DNA from: Modestobacter versicolor
GTDB taxonomy: Bacteria > Actinomycetota > Actinomycetes > Mycobacteriales > Geodermatophilaceae
DNA: 64,000 nt
Reading direction: 5' to 3'
Assembly: GCF_014195485.1 (NCBI RefSeq)
Contig: NZ_JACIBU010000001.1
Span: 310,001-374,000 of the forward strand
Numbering within the stretch: the stretch's first letter is position 1; every line of letters starts with the position of its first letter. Below the pieces are notes generated by a model. It did not search any database, had not been told where the DNA came from, and saw only the letters and a list, made by a program, of their open reading frames with translations. This document shows positions 1 through 14,331 of the stretch, one piece after another. The translations under genes were made by a program, and so were the position numbers.

Positions 1-70
1 CGGCGACACCCCGACGACTGCGGGCGGGTCGTCGTCCTCGCGCCATGATCGTCGGCGCGCGCGGCGGCTC
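1..70. other. window edge, possible 3' end of a gene
   Basis: Reading the plus strand from base 1 gives fifteen codons ending DCGRVVVLAP and a TGA at 46-48. This could be the tail of a gene that converges on the reductase gene at 71-784. It is too short to identify and may be chance. Confidence 0.2.
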
Positions 71-784
71 TCAGGAGCGGAGCGCGTAGCGGGTGAAGAG
101 GACGCTGTCCTCCTCGAGCAGCTGCGTCAGCTGCGCGGCGGCCGGGGTGGGCAGTCCGTGCGGCAGCAGGGCCGGGCCCCCGCCGACCAGCAGCGGGGCG
201 ATCGTCAGGTCCAGCTCGTCGACCAGCCCGGCGGCCAGCGCGGCCTGGAACAGCGCCGGCCCGCCCTCGCACAGCACCTGCTGGTGGCCGCGGTCGGCGA
301 GCTCGTCGCACGCGGCGACCAGGTCGACCTCGTCGTCCCCGCACACCAGCACCTCCACCCCGGCGGCGCCGAGCGCTGCCCGGCGGTCGGCGTCGGACGC
401 GCCGCAGGTCACCAGCAGCGTCGGGGTGACGGCGCCGGTGACGAGTTGGTGGTCCGGCGACAGCGACGCCCGCCGGGAGACCACGACCACCGGCATCGTC
501 GCCGGCCGGTCCAGCACGGTGCGCAACCGCCCGACCTCCGAGTCGGCCAGCACCGGCCGGTACCCCTCGGCCGCCGCCGTCCCCGCGCCGACCAGGACGG
601 CGTCGGCCAGCGCCCGCAGCACCCGGAACACCCGGCGGTCACCGGGGGAGCCGAGCCCGCCGCTGCGGCCCTCGACGCTGATCGCGCCGTCCAGCGAGGC
701 GACGAAGTTGACCCGCAGGTGCCGGCCCGGCGCGACGCGGTAGGCGTCGGCCAGACCGGCGGGGTCCCGGGGGAGCGGGAGCAC
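71..784 (-). CDS. RibD C-terminal-domain (pyrimidine reductase) family protein
   Basis: A 237-residue protein of the RibD C-terminal/dihydrofolate-reductase-like fold. Family members reduce a pyrimidine or pterin substrate with NADPH; stand-alone actinobacterial members have no proven substrate. Supporting motifs are the N-terminal RVNFVASLDGAIS strand-loop, the DAVLVGAGT loop near residue 65, and LCEGGPALFQAAL with GLVDELDLTIAPLLVGGG in the C-terminal half, typical of the NADPH site. There is no deaminase half, so it is not a full RibD. The GTG start lies 2 nt after the treZ stop, so it is probably cotranscribed with treZ. Confidence 0.8.
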   Translation of the reverse strand: MLPLPRDPAGLADAYRVAPGRHLRVNFVASLDGAISVEGRSGGLGSPGDRRVFRVLRALADAVLVGAGTAAAEGYRPVLADSEVGRLRTVLDRPATMPVVVVSRRASLSPDHQLVTGAVTPTLLVTCGASDADRRAALGAAGVEVLVCGDDEVDLVAACDELADRGHQQVLCEGGPALFQAALAAGLVDELDLTIAPLLVGGGPALLPHGLPTPAAAQLTQLLEEDSVLFTRYALRS

Positions 785-786
785 GG

Positions 787-2541
787 TCAGCGGGTGCTGA
801 CCACGGCGGCGCTCTCGGCCGGCAGGGTCACCGTCGCGCCGTCGAGCCGCGGTGCGTCGCCGGTGCTGAACAGCACCCCGGTGGCCGGCACGTCGAGGTC
901 GATCTCGCGCGGCTGCTCGGCCAGGTTGGCCACCACCCGCAGCGAGCCGCGGTGCACGACCAGCCAGCGCTCGTCGTCGTCCCAGCTGACCGCGACCCCG
1001 GACAGGTCCGGGTCGACCAGCTCGGGCTGCGCGCGGCGCAGCGCGAGCAGCGCCCGGTGCACCGCGAGCACGTGCGCGTGCGGCTCGGTGGTGAGCTCCG
1101 ACCAGTCCAGCTTGGACCGGGTGAAGGTCTCCGGGTCCTGCGGGTCGGGGACGACGTCGGCGTCCCAGCCGTGCTCGGCGAACTCACCGATGCGGCCCTC
1201 GGCGGTGGCCCGGCCGAGCTCGGGCTCCGGGTGGCTGGTGAAGAACTGCCACGGGGTGGACGCGCCCCACTCCTCGCCCATGAACAGCATCGGGGTGAAC
1301 GGGCTGGTCAGCACCAGGGTCGCGCCGACGCCGAGCAGCCCGGGGGAGACGGACGCGGAGATCCGGTCGCCGACCGCGCGGTTGCCGATCTGGTCGTGGT
1401 CCTGCAGGTAGGCCAGGAACTTCCAGCCCGGCAGCGCGGCGGTGTCGACCGGCCGGCCGTGGTGCCGCTTGCGGAAGCTGGACCAGTCGCCGGCGTGGAA
1501 GTAGGCGCCGGTGAGCACCTTGGCCAGCCCGCCGAGGCCGGCCGCCTCGAAGTCGGCGTAGTAGCCCTGCCCCTCGCCGGTCAGCTGGGTGTGCAGCGAG
1601 TGGTGGAAGTCGTCGCTCCACTGCGCGTCCAGCCCGGTGCCGCCGGCCACCCGCGGGGTGACCAGCCGCGGGTCGTTGAGGTCGCTCTCGGCGATGAGCG
1701 TGAGCGGGCGGCCCTCGGCGACGGAGAGCTTCTCCACCTCCACGGCCATCTCCTCGAGCACGTGGGTGGCCCGCTCGTCGACGAGCGCGTGCACGGCGTC
1801 CAGCCGCAGGCCGTCGGCGTGCATGTCGCGCAGCCACATCAGCGCGTTGTCGATGATGTAGCGGCGCACCTCGTCGGAGTCCGGGCCGGAGAGGTTGACC
1901 GAGTTGCCCCAGGTGTTCGCCCCGCCCTCGGCGAAGACCGGGAAGAACTCCGGGAGGTAGTTCCCCGACGGGCCCAGGTGGTTGTAGACGACGTCCTGGA
2001 TGACGCCGAGCCCGCGCTGGTGGCAGGCGTCGACGAAGCGCTGGTAGCCGGCCGGCCCACCGTAGGTCTCCTGCACCGCGTACCAGGCCACGCCGTCGTA
2101 GCCCCAGTTGTGCGTGCCGTTGAAGGCGTTGACCGGCAGCAGCTCGACGAAGTCGACGCCCAGGGAGACCAGGTGCTCCAGCCGGCCGATCGCGGCGTCG
2201 AAGGTGCCCTCGGGGGTGAACGTGCCGACGTGCAGCTCGTAGACGACGCCGCCGGCCAGCGGGCGCCCGGTCCACGCGCCGTCGCCCCAGCCGTGGGCGG
2301 CCGGGTCGAAGCGGCGGGACAACCCGTGCACGCCGTCGGGCTGCCGGCGGGAGCGCGGGTCCGGGCGCGGGGTCTCCGTGTCGTCGAGCAGGAAGCCGTA
2401 GTCGGCCTCGGCGGACGCCGGGACGGAGGCGCGCCACCAGCCGGCGTCGTCCCGCTGCATCTCGTGGACCTCGCCGTCGACCTGCAGGCGGACCCGCTCG
2501 GGCAGCGGCGCCCAGACGGAGAAGTCGACGGGCTCGGACAT
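787..2541 (-). CDS. treZ: maltooligosyltrehalose trehalohydrolase TreZ
   Basis: Releases trehalose from the maltooligosyltrehalose made by TreY, in the cytoplasm. The 584-residue protein has an N-terminal carbohydrate-binding-type sandwich (about 1-95) and then a GH13 barrel. Visible catalytic motifs are [10 protein letters not shown] (nucleophile about Asp248), LIAESD (acid/base about Glu285) and LQDHDQIGN. The ATG at 2541 is chosen because GGAGG lies 8 nt upstream and the family fold begins there; the frame stays open upstream but without family sequence. Its partner treY lies 4.3 kb away on the same strand. The reductase gene follows directly. Confidence 0.93.
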   Translation of the reverse strand: MSEPVDFSVWAPLPERVRLQVDGEVHEMQRDDAGWWRASVPASAEADYGFLLDDTETPRPDPRSRRQPDGVHGLSRRFDPAAHGWGDGAWTGRPLAGGVVYELHVGTFTPEGTFDAAIGRLEHLVSLGVDFVELLPVNAFNGTHNWGYDGVAWYAVQETYGGPAGYQRFVDACHQRGLGVIQDVVYNHLGPSGNYLPEFFPVFAEGGANTWGNSVNLSGPDSDEVRRYIIDNALMWLRDMHADGLRLDAVHALVDERATHVLEEMAVEVEKLSVAEGRPLTLIAESDLNDPRLVTPRVAGGTGLDAQWSDDFHHSLHTQLTGEGQGYYADFEAAGLGGLAKVLTGAYFHAGDWSSFRKRHHGRPVDTAALPGWKFLAYLQDHDQIGNRAVGDRISASVSPGLLGVGATLVLTSPFTPMLFMGEEWGASTPWQFFTSHPEPELGRATAEGRIGEFAEHGWDADVVPDPQDPETFTRSKLDWSELTTEPHAHVLAVHRALLALRRAQPELVDPDLSGVAVSWDDDERWLVVHRGSLRVVANLAEQPREIDLDVPATGVLFSTGDAPRLDGATVTLPAESAAVVSTR

Positions 2542-2724
2542 GCGGGGTCCTCCAGTGGCGTGGTGCGGTGCGCGGGTCCGCTGATCATGCCCGCGCACCC
2601 GCGGGTCAACCGTGCCGCGCCGCGAGGCCCGCACAGCCGGCCACGACCGGCGTCCACCCGGGGGATGACCTGCGTCTTCGGCGTTTCCGCCGCCAGGATG
2701 ACCACAGCGGCACCTCGGCGCCGC

Positions 2725-2730
2725 TACGTT
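2725..2730 (+). promoter_or_regulatory. -10 box for the efflux operon
   Basis: TACGTT lies 36 nt before the ATG of the membrane fusion protein gene, which has its own GAGGAGA ribosome site. No convincing -35 is seen. Confidence 0.35.
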
Positions 2731-2766
2731 CCTGTCGCTTCCGTTCCGCCGACGAGGAGAAGTGCC

Positions 2767-3798
2767 ATGAGCGTGGTCCGGACCTGGGTGTTCCCGGTGC
2801 TGAGGTTGGTCATCTGGGCCGTGATCGCCGTCGCGCTCGTCGTCCTCGCCTTCCGGGGCGGCACCGGGGGGTCGGTCGACCCGGCCGGGGCCACCGGCGC
2901 GCCCGGCGTCGACCTCGGCTCGCCGGAGATCCCGGTCGCCCGCGGCACGGTGACCAACACCGTCTCCGTGCAGGGCTCCGTCGTCGCCGACACCGCCGTG
3001 CTGGTCAAGGCCACCGCGGCCGGGACGGTCAGCCGGCTGCACGTCGCCGCCGGGGCCACGGTCGCCGCGGGCGACAAGCTGCTCGACGTCCGGTACGAGG
3101 AGGAGCGCCCGCCGGTCGTCGGCAAGGACGCCGAGGGCAACCCGACGTCGACGCCGCGCGACCCGCTGGTCAAGGTCGTCACCGTGACCGCCCCGGTCGC
3201 CGGCCGGCTCGCCACCCTCGACGTGCTCAAGGACCAGGTCGTCGCCGTCGGCGACAAGGTGGGCACCGTGTCCGCCGGCACGCTGTCGGTCACCGCGCCG
3301 CTCACCCAGGCCGAGCAGTTCCGGCTGCTGAGCCCGCCGAGCACCGCGCAGGTCACCGTCACCGGCGGGCCGGCGCCGTTCACCTGCACCGGCCTCACGC
3401 TCGGCGTGCCGGAGGGCCAGGCGGACGCCGGCAGCGCGGGCACCGACCCGATGACCGGTGCGCCGATCAGCGCGACCACGACCGCCCGCTGCGCCGTCCC
3501 GGCCGGCACCACCGTCTTCTCCGGGATGGCCGCCACCGTGGCGATCCAGGCCGGCGAGGCCACCGACGTGCTGGTGGTGCCGGTGACCGCGGTGCAGGGC
3601 TCGGTGCAGACCGGCCGGGTCTGGGTGCCCGGCGCGGACGGCACCCCCGAGGAGCGGCCGGTGACCCTCGGGCTCACCGACGGCGAGCAGGTGGAGATCA
3701 CCGGCGGGCTCACCGAGGGCGAGCCGGTGCTGCAGTTCGTGCCGGTGCCCGACGACTCCGCCGCCGGCCCGGCCGGGATGGGCGGGCCGTACGGGTGA
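2767..3798 (+). CDS. MacA-like membrane fusion (HlyD-family) protein
   Basis: A 343-residue efflux adaptor that links the inner-membrane permease to the outside. One N-terminal membrane helix (about residues 8-29) is followed by a lipoyl/barrel-sandwich half ([26 protein letters not shown]), a second half-motif ([22 protein letters not shown]) and a C-terminal beta domain. There is no long coiled-coil hairpin, as is usual in Gram-positive members. ATG 2767 has GAGGAGA 6-12 nt upstream. It overlaps the ATPase gene by GTGA, so the two are probably translationally coupled. The substrate is unknown. Confidence 0.82.
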   Translation: MSVVRTWVFPVLRLVIWAVIAVALVVLAFRGGTGGSVDPAGATGAPGVDLGSPEIPVARGTVTNTVSVQGSVVADTAVLVKATAAGTVSRLHVAAGATVAAGDKLLDVRYEEERPPVVGKDAEGNPTSTPRDPLVKVVTVTAPVAGRLATLDVLKDQVVAVGDKVGTVSAGTLSVTAPLTQAEQFRLLSPPSTAQVTVTGGPAPFTCTGLTLGVPEGQADAGSAGTDPMTGAPISATTTARCAVPAGTTVFSGMAATVAIQAGEATDVLVVPVTAVQGSVQTGRVWVPGADGTPEERPVTLGLTDGEQVEITGGLTEGEPVLQFVPVPDDSAAGPAGMGGPYG

Positions 3799-4523
3799 GC
3801 CTGCTGGGGCTGGAGGGCATCGGCCGGGACGTCCGGCTCCCCGACGGCAGCCTGCTGCCGGTCCTCGCCGGCGTCGACCTCAGCGTGGAGGCGGGCGAGC
3901 ACGTCTCGATCGTCGGCCGGTCCGGGTCGGGCAAGTCGACCCTGCTCAACGTGCTCGGCCTGCTCGACAGCCCGACCGCCGGCACCTACCTGCTGGACGG
4001 CGAGCCGACCGACGGCCTCGGCGGGCGCCGGCGCTCGCGGCTGCGCGGGGAGACCTTCGGCTTCGTCTTCCAGCAGTTCAACCTGCTGCCCCGGCGCTCG
4101 GCGGAGGAGAACGTCGCCGCCCCGCTGCTCTACGCCCGCGGCCGCGAGTTCTTCACCCGCAACCGGGCGGCCCGGGTGATGCTCGACCGGGTGGGCCTGG
4201 GGGCGCGCGCCCAGCAGGTGCCCGAGCGGCTCTCCGGCGGTGAGCAGCAGCGGGTGGCGATCGCCCGTGCCCTGGTCCGCCGCCCGCGGGTGGTGCTGGC
4301 CGACGAGCCCACCGGCGCGCTGGACGTCGAGACCGGCGCGTCGGTGATGGCGCTGCTGGCCGAGGTGACCGCGGAGAGCGGTGCCGCCCTGATCACCATC
4401 ACCCACGACCTGTCGGTGGCCGCGCTGGCCGGCCGGCGGTTCCGGCTGGACGCCGGCCGGCTCACCCCGGTGGCCGCGGGCAGCGCGCTGGCGGCGGCGA
4501 CGAGCGACCGGACCGACACGTGA
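3795..4523 (+). CDS. MacB/LolD-type ABC transporter ATPase
   Basis: A 242-residue nucleotide-binding subunit that should drive the FtsX-type permease encoded next. Walker A is GRSGSGKST (about 41-49), the Q-loop is [10 protein letters not shown], the signature is [16 protein letters not shown], Walker B is [12 protein letters not shown] and the switch is ITITHDL. The GTG start at 3795 overlaps the adaptor stop by 4 nt. The [11 protein letters not shown] stretch after the Q-loop is characteristic of the MacB/LolD group. Confidence 0.9.
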   Translation: MSLLGLEGIGRDVRLPDGSLLPVLAGVDLSVEAGEHVSIVGRSGSGKSTLLNVLGLLDSPTAGTYLLDGEPTDGLGGRRRSRLRGETFGFVFQQFNLLPRRSAEENVAAPLLYARGREFFTRNRAARVMLDRVGLGARAQQVPERLSGGEQQRVAIARALVRRPRVVLADEPTGALDVETGASVMALLAEVTAESGAALITITHDLSVAALAGRRFRLDAGRLTPVAAGSALAAATSDRTDT

Positions 4524-4596
4524 CCGAGCTCGCGAGGGCACACGGGGGCAGGGCATCGGCGAGCACGGTCCCGACGAGCGCCAGCGAGGAGGGGCT

Positions 4597-5808
4597 GTGA
4601 TCGGCCTGCTGGGCAGCGTGACCGAGGCCTGGGGCGAGGTCCGGGTGCACAAGGCCCGGGTGCTGCTCTCGCTGGTCGGGGTGTTCCTCGCCGTGCTGGC
4701 GATGACGACGGTGACCGCGCTGGGGGAGATGGCCGCCCAGGTGCAGCAGGAGCAGGCCGAGGCCAGCGGCGGCCGCACCGCGACGATCTCGGTGCAGGCC
4801 TACGACCCGATGACCGGCACCCTGCCCCAGGCCGAGTGGGAGGCGGGGGTGGACGCACTGGTCGCCCGGTACGGCATGCCGGCGGAGGCGGTCGCCACCA
4901 CGGCCTACGGCCAGGCGCTGTACCGGATGCCCGGCGGCACCCAGACGATCGACACCATCCGCGTCTCGCCCTCCTACGGGCCGCTGCACCGGATCCAGCC
5001 GGTCGAGGGGCGCTGGTTCCGGGCCGGCGACCGGGAGAGCATGTCGCCGGCGCTGGTGGTGAACGAGGACTTCCTCGGCATGCTCGGCGTGGCCGACCTG
5101 AGCAGCCGGCCGACCGTGGTGATCGGCGGGCCGCAGCCGGTGCTGGCCACCATCGTCGGGGTGGCGAGGTGGAACTCCGGCTACCCGACCGCCTACCGGA
5201 TCGACGAGTCGGCCGGGGACGGCGCCGCGGCGACCGGCTCGGCGGGGTACTGGTCACCGCCCAGCCTCGAGCTGTGGGTGCCCTCGGCGCAGGCCGACGC
5301 GGTCACCGAGGCGGTGCAGACCGACCTGGCCCGGCTGCTGCCCGGCGCGGAGGTGCAGGCCTTCCGGGCCGACCCGGAGAACCTGGAGAGCACCATCGCC
5401 AAGCTGCGGATGGCGGTGCGAGCGGCCGGGCTGGTGGTGCTGGCCCTCGGCGGGCTCGGCGTGCTGAACATCGGCCTGGTCACGGTGCGCCAGCGGATCC
5501 GGGAGATCGGCGTCCGGCGCTCGTTCGGGGCGACGTCGGCGCGGGTGTTCTCCGCGGTGGTGCTGGAGAGCGTCGTCGCGACGGCGCTGGCCGGCCTGGC
5601 GGCGGTCGCGCTGTCGGTGGCGGTGGTGCGGAACCTGCCGCTGGAGCGGTGGCTGGCCGGCGGGATCCCGCTGGTCGACGCCCCGGGCTTCCCGGTGTCC
5701 GCGGCGGTGGAGGGGCTGATCGCGGCGACCGCGGTCGGTGCGCTCGCCGGGCTGGTGCCGGCGCTGATCGCCGTCCGGGTCAAGGTCATCGACGCGATCC
5801 GGTTCTGA
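4597..5808 (+). CDS. MacB-like FtsX-family ABC permease
   Basis: A 403-residue membrane subunit of the efflux system. It has one helix near the N-terminus (VLLSLVGVFLAVLAMTTVTALG), a large extracytoplasmic MacB periplasmic-core-like domain (about 45-270), and three C-terminal FtsX helices. RIREIGVRRSFGATSARVF is the conserved cytoplasmic FtsX loop. The GTG start has GAGGAGG just upstream. A 73-nt gap separates it from the ATPase gene. Function is inferred from the adaptor-ATPase-permease trio; the exported compound cannot be told. Confidence 0.87.
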   Translation: MIGLLGSVTEAWGEVRVHKARVLLSLVGVFLAVLAMTTVTALGEMAAQVQQEQAEASGGRTATISVQAYDPMTGTLPQAEWEAGVDALVARYGMPAEAVATTAYGQALYRMPGGTQTIDTIRVSPSYGPLHRIQPVEGRWFRAGDRESMSPALVVNEDFLGMLGVADLSSRPTVVIGGPQPVLATIVGVARWNSGYPTAYRIDESAGDGAAATGSAGYWSPPSLELWVPSAQADAVTEAVQTDLARLLPGAEVQAFRADPENLESTIAKLRMAVRAAGLVVLALGGLGVLNIGLVTVRQRIREIGVRRSFGATSARVFSAVVLESVVATALAGLAAVALSVAVVRNLPLERWLAGGIPLVDAPGFPVSAAVEGLIAATAVGALAGLVPALIAVRVKVIDAIRF

Positions 5809-5847
5809 GCGGAGCGGCCGGGGAGGACGTCCCCGGCCGCTCGCTCA
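5806..5847. terminator. bidirectional hairpin terminator
   Basis: A 13-bp perfect stem (5812-5824 with 5830-5842, 5-nt loop) extends by another 5 bp after one bulged G. It sits between the converging permease and Rpf genes and has no T-run, as usual in these genomes. Confidence 0.75.
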
Positions 5848-5852
5848 GTGCG

Positions 5853-6635
<783 letters not shown>

Positions 6636-6772
6636 ACGGGGTTGGGCGGTCCGGTGCCTCGTGCCCGTCCGGTGTGGCCCGGGCACGCGCACCACTGTCA
6701 ACGAGACCGCCCGGTTCCGCAGCCGCTGCGCGAGCGGGCTCGGGCATACCCGCAGGACGGCCGCCGACAGGC

Positions 6773-6804
6773 CGGGCCGGGAACGCCGCAGCGTCCCCGG
6801 CCCG
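6773..6804 (-). terminator. treY terminator hairpin
   Basis: A 14-bp stem (6773-6786 with 6791-6804, one G-T-type mismatch) with a CGCA loop begins about 22 nt after the treY stop. It should end the glgX-treY transcript. Confidence 0.7.
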
Positions 6805-6825
6805 TGACCGTCCGTGTGCCGTTCC

Positions 6826-9155
6826 TCAGTGCTCCCGGACGAGCAGGGCGACCGGCAGCTGGGCGAGCACCTCCGCCAGCGGGGCCCCGCCGGCCGTCGA
6901 GACGACCCGGCCGCCGGTGAGCAGGTCCTGCCACGCACCGGTCGGCAGGTGCAGGGCCGTCTCGCCCCACCCGGCCTCGGCCAGGTGCACCGGGCGCCGG
7001 GTGGCGACGGTGACCACCTCGCCGCGGTCGAAGGCGACCACGCAGTCGGCGGCCGCGCCGGTGGCCTCGACCGGGGTGTAGCCGGTGAACGCCTCCGGGT
7101 GGTCGCGCCGGTGCCGCAACGCGCGGGAGACCACCAGCAGCTTGGCCGCCCCGGTCTCGTCGACCGGCGGCACCCAGCCCTCGTCCAGCCGGGCCAGCAG
7201 GCTGCGCCGCTGGTCGTAGTCGACCGGGCGGCGGTTGTCCGGGTCGACCAGCGAGAAGTCCCAGAGCTCGGTGCCCTGGTAGACGTCCGGGACGCCGGGC
7301 ATCGTCAGCTGCAGCAGCTTCTGCGACAGCGAGTTCGAGTACCCGAACGGCGCGATCCGGGCGACGAACTGCTCGATCTCCGCGTGCGTCGTCGCGTCGT
7401 CGAACGCGGCGTCGACCAGGGCGTGCAGCTGGTCCTCGAACTCCTGCACCGGGTTGGTCCAGGTGGTCGAGGTGCCGGCCTCGCGGGCCGCCTTCTCCAC
7501 GTAGGCGTGCGCCCGCTCCCGGGACAGCGGCCAGGCGCCGACCAGGTTCTGCCACACCAGGTGCGCCAGCGACCGGTCGGCCAGCGGGTGCCGGCCGGTC
7601 CAGCCGCGCACCAGGCCGGCCCACTCGGTGGGCAGCTCGGCCAGCACGGCCAGCCGCGACCGGACGTCCTCGCTGCGCTTGGTGTCGTGGGTGGACAGCG
7701 TCGTCATCGACGCCGGCTTGACCTCCTGGCGGTGCTGCTGCGCGGCGTGGAACGCCTCGACCGTCGTCCCGAACCGTGCCGGGTCGCCGCCCACCTCGTT
7801 GAGCGCCACGAACCGCGACCACCGGTAGTAGGCGCTGTCCTCGACGCCCTTGGCCATCACCGGCCCGGAGGTCTGCTCGAACCGGGTGGCCAGCTCGGTG
7901 CCGGCCGTGCCCAGCAGCGGGTGCAGCGCGTCGACGGCGGCGGTGAGGTCGGGACGGCGGAGCTTGACCGCGGCCACCGTCTCGTCCAGGTGCTCGCGGC
8001 CGTCGGGCAGGTAGCTGCGGTAGACCGGGAAGCTGGCGAGCAGCTCGGCCAGCCCCTCGGTGACCTGCTCGGCCGGCACGCCCGGCAGCTCGCCGACGAT
8101 GCGGTGCAGCCGGGCCACCTCCGAGCCGAGCATGCCGTCGGTGACCTCGCGCTTGCAGTCGTGCACCAGCTGCGCGTAGTCGACCCGGTGGCCGGCCAGC
8201 TCGGTGTCCAGCGCGGTGATCGGGGCCTCGCCCGCGGGGTCGACGAGCACGCCGTCGACCTCGGTGAGCGCGTCGTAGCCCGTCGTCCCGGCCGTCCGCC
8301 AGCTGCCCGGCAGCTCCTCGCCCGGCTCGAGGATCTTCTCCACCACGGTCCACCGGTCGCCGGTGGCCTCGGCGAGCCGGTCCAGGTAGCCCTTCGGGTC
8401 GGCCAGCCCGTCCGGGTGGTCGATCCGCAGCGCGTCGACCGCGCCGGACCCCACCAGCTCCACGACCAGCGCGTGGGTGGCCCGGAAGACCTCGGGGTCC
8501 TCCACCCGCAGCCCGGCGAGGGTGTTGATCGCGAAGAACCGGCGGTAGTTGAGCTGGTCGTCGGCGCGGCGCCAGTCGACCAGCTCGTAGTGCTGGCGGT
8601 CGTGCACCTCCTGCGGGGTGCCGTCGCCGGTGCCCGGCGCGATCGGGAACCGGTTGTCGTAGTAGCGCAGCTCGCCGTCGACGACCTCGAGCTTCGAGAC
8701 GTCGTCCGCGCTGCCCAGCACCGGGACGCGGACCCTCCCGCCACCGAAGTCCCAGTCGACGTCGAACGCGTCGGCGTGCGCGCTGCCCCGGCCGTGCTGG
8801 AGCAGGTCCCACCACCAGCTCGACTCCGCCGGGTCGCTGACGCCCATGTGGTTGGGCACCAGGTCCAGCACCAGGCCGAGACCCCGCTCGTGCAGCGCGG
8901 CGACGAACCGGTCGAGGCCGGCCCGCCCGCCGCGCGGCTCGTCGACGTGCTCGTGGTCGACGGTGTCGTACCCGTGCGTGCTGCCCGCGGCGGACCGCAG
9001 CAGCGGCGAGGAGTAGGCGTGGGTCACCCCGAGGTCGGCGAGGTAGCCGGCCACCGACGCCGCGTCGTCCAGGGTGAACTCCGCCGTCACCTGCAGCCGG
9101 TAGGTGCCGGCCGGCACCTCCCGACGGCGGCCGTGCTGCTCGGGAGCCTGCTCGG

Positions 9156-9159
<4 letters not shown>
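6826..9159 (-). CDS. treY: maltooligosyltrehalose synthase TreY
   Basis: Converts the reducing end of maltodextrins to an alpha-1,1-linked trehalosyl end, the first step of the TreYZ route. The 777-residue length is normal for TreY. Motifs are GTYRLQVTAEFTLDDA at the start of the GH13 barrel, LGVTHAYSSPLL, VLDLVPNHMG, ALRIDHPDGL with the nucleophile Asp, VVEKIL with the acid/base Glu, and the late LSTHDTKRSEDVR TreY signature. The GTG start overlaps the glgX stop by 4 nt (GTGA), so translation is coupled to the debranching enzyme that supplies linear substrate. Confidence 0.95.
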
Positions 9160-11264
<2,105 letters not shown>

Positions 11265-11290
11265 GAAGAGGTCGTCCTCCTGAAGCAGTG

Positions 11291-11315
11291 CGTGCCTGCG
11301 CGGGGGGCAGGCACG
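11291..11315 (-). promoter_or_regulatory. hairpin in the glgX leader
   Basis: A perfect 9-bp inverted repeat (11291-11299 with 11307-11315) lies about 26-51 nt upstream of the glgX start. On the transcript its 7-nt loop is C-rich. It may be an attenuator or a stability element. Confidence 0.4.
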
Positions 11316-11510
11316 GGTCGTGGCGGCTGGACCCCAGGGGGTCCGAGGTCAGATGCCCGCAGCTCGGGCTCCGCACACCTGTTCATGAGGCAGGACACGT
11401 GCGCGGGGGCGCCGGGTGGGGGCGGATCTCCGACCGGAGTCTGCCAAGACGTCGCCCGGCGTGGCGGGGAGCGGGTCGCGACGGTGTCCGCGCAGGTGGG
11501 CCCGGGGACG

Positions 11511-11546
11511 ACGACGCCCTCCGCGGTGGACCGCGGAGGGCGTCGT
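11511..11546. terminator. strong hairpin of unknown parent transcript
   Basis: A perfect 16-bp stem (11511-11526 with 11531-11546) with a TGGA loop. It resembles the other terminators in this window but lies between two divergently transcribed genes, about 245 nt from glgX and 265 nt from uvrB. Confidence 0.55.
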
Positions 11547-11798
11547 GCGTGGCCCGGTGGACCCCGGACCGGGCGGCAGCGGCCGGGCCCACCGACCTCG
11601 CCCGGGGTCCGGGTGGCGCTGGTGGGGGAGCGGTGCTGCGCGCGCTGGTGCGGGGAGGACGGTAGGGCCCCGGCGGGGTCGGGGCAAGGGCCCGGGCCGG
11701 GCCGGTCGCGCCCCGGGCACCACCAGTCCCACCAGTCGCGCGCCCCGGCTCCGGGGCCGGGGGACGGCGACGGGTGCCGTTCTGTCGCACCCCCGTCG

Positions 11799-11804
11799 TA
11801 CCGT
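11799..11804 (+). promoter_or_regulatory. -10 box for leaderless uvrB
   Basis: TACCGT lies 7 nt before the GTG start, the spacing expected when transcription starts at the start codon. There is no Shine-Dalgarno site. Confidence 0.45.
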
Positions 11805-11811
11805 CGTCCCC

Positions 11812-13929
<2,118 letters not shown>

Positions 13930-13942
13930 TCAGGGGCGCCTG

Positions 13943-13988
13943 GCGCCCCACCGCTCGCACGCTCGCCGCAGGCCCCTGCGAGGGGGCC
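13943..13988 (+). repeat. post-stop GC-rich repeat, copy A
   Basis: A 46-nt element starting 14 nt after the uvrB stop. It contains CCGCTCGCACGCTCGC and then GGCCCCTGCGAGGGGGCC. It closely matches copies at 48149-48194 and 52470-52514, which lie at the same distance and orientation after other stop codons. It probably acts as a terminator or 3'-end stabiliser. Confidence 0.75.
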
Positions 13989-14189
13989 GGGCGAGCAGCT
14001 GGCCGACGGTCACGGTGTGCGCTCCGGCGGGGTGATCGAGCCTCCGGGTCGGCCTCCTCGCACACCGTCGCCGGGCGGAGCTGAGGGCCGAGCAGAAAAG
14101 ATCTCGGCGGCGGGAACCCTGGCCGGCGGTTGAGCGTTCACCCAGAGACGAACCGGGGCCGCTGGGCGATGCCGCCTGCTCGGAGCCGG

Positions 14190-14300
14190 TTCGACGTGGA
14201 GGGGAGTACCCCGCCCACAGCACCGTCGTCAACACGAGGTCCCACGACCTCCGGCGCTGCTGGCCGACAACGTCCGTCGGTGGGGGAGACCTCCGGTACT
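14190..14300 (+). ncRNA. Mn2+ riboswitch (yybP-ykoY class)
   Basis: The terC leader holds the class hallmarks in order: GGAGGGGAGTA (14198-14208), CGTCAACAC (14227-14235) followed by a 6-bp hairpin (14236-14251), and GGGGGAGACCTCC (14282-14294). The first helix pairs GGAGG (14198-14202) with CCTCC (14290-14294). This class binds Mn2+ and is widely found upstream of TerC-family and other Mn exporters, usually as an on switch. See the expression platform entry. Confidence 0.88.
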
Positions 14301-14323
14301 GACACACGTCTGTCTACCGGAGG
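14290..14323 (+). promoter_or_regulatory. ribosome-site-sequestering hairpin of the Mn2+ riboswitch
   Basis: CCTCCGGTA (14290-14298) pairs perfectly over 9 bp with TACCGGAGG (14315-14323), which holds the terC Shine-Dalgarno site (GGAGG, 8 nt before the ATG). The same CCTCC is also the 3' strand of the riboswitch's first helix, so the two pairings exclude each other. Mn2+ binding should free the ribosome site. Confidence 0.75.
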
Positions 14324-14331
14324 CACCCTGT

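Larger units (their letters stand above)
11265..11811. other. 547-nt divergent gap between glgX and uvrB
   Basis: Longest non-coding stretch of the window. It holds the glgX leader hairpin, a 16-bp terminator-like hairpin (11511-11546) with no obvious parent gene, and the uvrB promoter at its right edge. Open frames here have no recognisable protein sequence. Confidence 0.6.
13930..14331. other. 402-nt gap between uvrB and terC
   Basis: Contains a palindrome at 13933-13949 (GGGGCGCC, one T, GGCGCCCC), repeat copy A (13943-13988), about 200 nt in which I see no clear element, then the Mn2+ riboswitch and its expression platform (14190-14331). Confidence 0.6.

Noticed and set aside
952-2766. 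N-terminal extension of the membrane fusion protein gene
   Set aside because: The frame is open but runs antisense to treZ. The ATG at 2767 has a ribosome site and starts the export helix.
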